Shown here: in pieces, positions 5,945 to 6,851 of the stretch
Numbering within the stretch: position 1 is the first letter of the stretch
How the letters are laid out: every line of letters begins with the position of its first letter
DNA from: Anaerolineae bacterium
GTDB lineage: Bacteria > Chloroflexota > Anaerolineae > B4-G1 > SLSP01
Assembly (NCBI GenBank): GCA_016927095.1
Contig: JAFGNI010000519.1
Location: forward strand, 1 to 6,851
Length of the DNA: 6,851 nucleotides
Direction of reading: 5' to 3'
Program-made: the position numbers and the translations under genes
The notes under the pieces: generated by a model
Seen by the model: the letters and a program-made list of their open reading frames with translations, nothing else
The model's database searches: none
Told to the model about the DNA's origin: nothing

Positions 5945-5948
5945 CTCC
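5945..5948 (-). promoter_or_regulatory. Ribosome binding site supporting the GTG start of the DHDPS-family gene
   Basis: GCGGAG followed by ATCCG and the GTG at 5939 gives a GGAG core five bases from the start. The site lies wholly in the 22-nt gap between the epimerase stop and this GTG. A nearby ATG at 5956 is out of frame and cannot serve. Confidence 0.6.
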
Positions 5949-5961
5949 GCGCCCATTGCCA

Positions 5962-6851
5962 CTAGAAATCCCCGTCGACCACGCCGAAATGCGTCGGCTT
6001 GTGCAGCGAGCGACCCCCACCTTGGATCCATGCCGCTTGCCAGCGGATCATCGTCATCAGAGGCACGGAGGGATAGCCAAAGCGCTCGACAGCCGCTGCC
6101 GCGTTGCTCAGGTACATGCGTCCGCCCGACCCGTCGCCTGTGAAGGTCGCTTGGACGCCGAAGAGCCTGGCAAAGGCCTCAGCCACGAAGCGCACGGAGA
6201 CCGTCTCCGGCCCCGTCACATTGAGGATAGACGGGGGCGACGCACAAGCTTCGAGGCAGCGGAGCGCCCAGTCATTGGCATCGCCTTGCCAGATCGCGTT
6301 GAAGTGGCTGACCGTGAGGTCTACGGGCTTGCCGCTGAACACGCGGAAGCCGATGTCGTAGAGAACGCCGTAACGTAGGTCGATGGCGTAATTGAGGCGC
6401 ATGAAGCACACCGGCGTCCCCCAAGTCTCACTCCAATAACTGAAGACCCGTTCCCTGCCCAAGCAGGACTGCGCATACTCACCCACAGGGTCGGGTGGCG
6501 TACCCTCCGTGCAGCCCCCGCTGGACACCGGCACCAGTGGGTAGACGCAGCCTGTGGAGAAGACCACGATCCGGCTCTCCCGGTAGTGATGGCTCACGTT
6601 GTCGGGCACGCTTACGTTCGTGGCCCAGGTCAGCGCCTGAGCACCCCGCGTGCCGAACTTCCGCCCCACCATGTAGATCACGTTCGCGACCTTCGGCAGC
6701 TGCGCCACTGCCTCCCGATCGAGGAGGTCGCACGACACAGTCCGCACCCCAGCGGACGCCAAGGCGTCCTGACTTGCAGGATCAGAGAAACGGGAGATGC
6801 CGTAGATCGTCTTGGCAACGCCGGCTTCATCGATCGCGCGCCGCGCCATCA
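5962..6851 (-). CDS. NAD-dependent epimerase/dehydratase (extended SDR) family protein, N-terminus outside window
   Basis: Predicted NAD(P)-binding sugar-nucleotide or sugar epimerase/dehydrogenase-like protein. The reading frame is open to the right edge, and the GxxGxxG of the Rossmann fold is not in view, so the true start is probably upstream; the ATG at 6849 is not convincing. Numbering from that Met: CDLLDREAV (40-48) is the usual Asp after beta-3; NVIYMVGRKFGT (56-67) lies on the coenzyme side; FSTGCVYP (97-104) carries Ser/Thr of the catalytic triad; and GEYAQSCLGRER (123-134) carries Tyr125. The catalytic lysine expected four residues after Tyr125 is Cys129 (codon TGC). This may be a family hallmark with altered chemistry, or loss of redox activity. 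The C-terminal substrate domain (about 150-295) looks complete. The next gene begins 22 nt after its stop, consistent with an operon. Confidence 0.87.
   Translation of the reverse strand, partial: MARRAIDEAGVAKTIYGISRFSDPASQDALASAGVRTVSCDLLDREAVAQLPKVANVIYMVGRKFGTRGAQALTWATNVSVPDNVSHHYRESRIVVFSTGCVYPLVPVSSGGCTEGTPPDPVGEYAQSCLGRERVFSYWSETWGTPVCFMRLNYAIDLRYGVLYDIGFRVFSGKPVDLTVSHFNAIWQGDANDWALRCLEACASPPSILNVTGPETVSVRFVAEAFARLFGVQATFTGDGSGGRMYLSNAAAAVERFGYPSVPLMTMIRWQAAWIQGGGRSLHKPTHFGVVDGDF

Noticed and set aside
5940..6020. N-terminal extension of the DHDPS-family protein into the upstream gene
   Set aside because: The added 27 residues are low-complexity and overlap the conserved C-terminus of the epimerase gene; the GTG at 5939 has its own GGAG.

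Overview
This is a GC-rich bacterial window, densely packed with six genes and with very little non-coding DNA. Strong AGGAGG-type ribosome binding sites and sigma70-like promoter hexamers indicate a bacterium. The mix of an S1 sulfatase, a DUF4038/GH140-like glycosidase, an enolase-superfamily sugar-acid dehydratase, a long DHDPS-family aldolase and an unusual iron alcohol dehydrogenase resembles carbohydrate-catabolic islands of environmental lineages such as Chloroflexota, Planctomycetota, Armatimonadota or related uncultured phyla. I cannot place the organism more closely from sequence alone.

Layout. (1) A minus-strand unit starts at a compact intergenic region (2127-2204). It reads leftward through an iron-containing alcohol dehydrogenase (858-2126) and then a sulfatase (start at 822, cut by the left edge). 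A tandem 14-bp repeat able to form a tight hairpin lies at their junction (834-861). (2) One plus-strand gene, a GH140-like glycosidase (2205-3587), is transcribed away from the same intergenic region. Two sigma70-type promoters there face in opposite directions, and their -10 hexamers overlap on the same TATA core. (3) A second minus-strand operon enters from the right edge: an NAD-dependent epimerase/SDR-family protein (5962 to the right edge, N-terminus missing), a DHDPS-family class I aldolase or dehydratase (4809-5939, GTG start), and an enolase-superfamily protein (3652-4794). It converges on the glycosidase gene, and an 18-bp interrupted inverted repeat covers the glycosidase stop codon in the convergence zone.

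How the genes may work together (inference). The glycosidase and sulfatase would trim a sulfated or branched glycan oligosaccharide. The SDR-family protein may oxidise or epimerise the released sugar. The enolase-superfamily enzyme would dehydrate a sugar acid to a 2-keto-3-deoxy acid, the DHDPS-type enzyme would process it by Schiff-base chemistry (for example to pyruvate plus an aldehyde), and the iron alcohol dehydrogenase would reduce or oxidise the aldehyde. Neither hydrolase has a visible signal peptide, which suggests intracellular processing of imported oligosaccharides. The substrate is not identifiable here, and no transporter or regulator gene lies inside the window. No RNA genes, CRISPR arrays or mobile elements were seen, and no gene-free stretch exceeds 300 bases.
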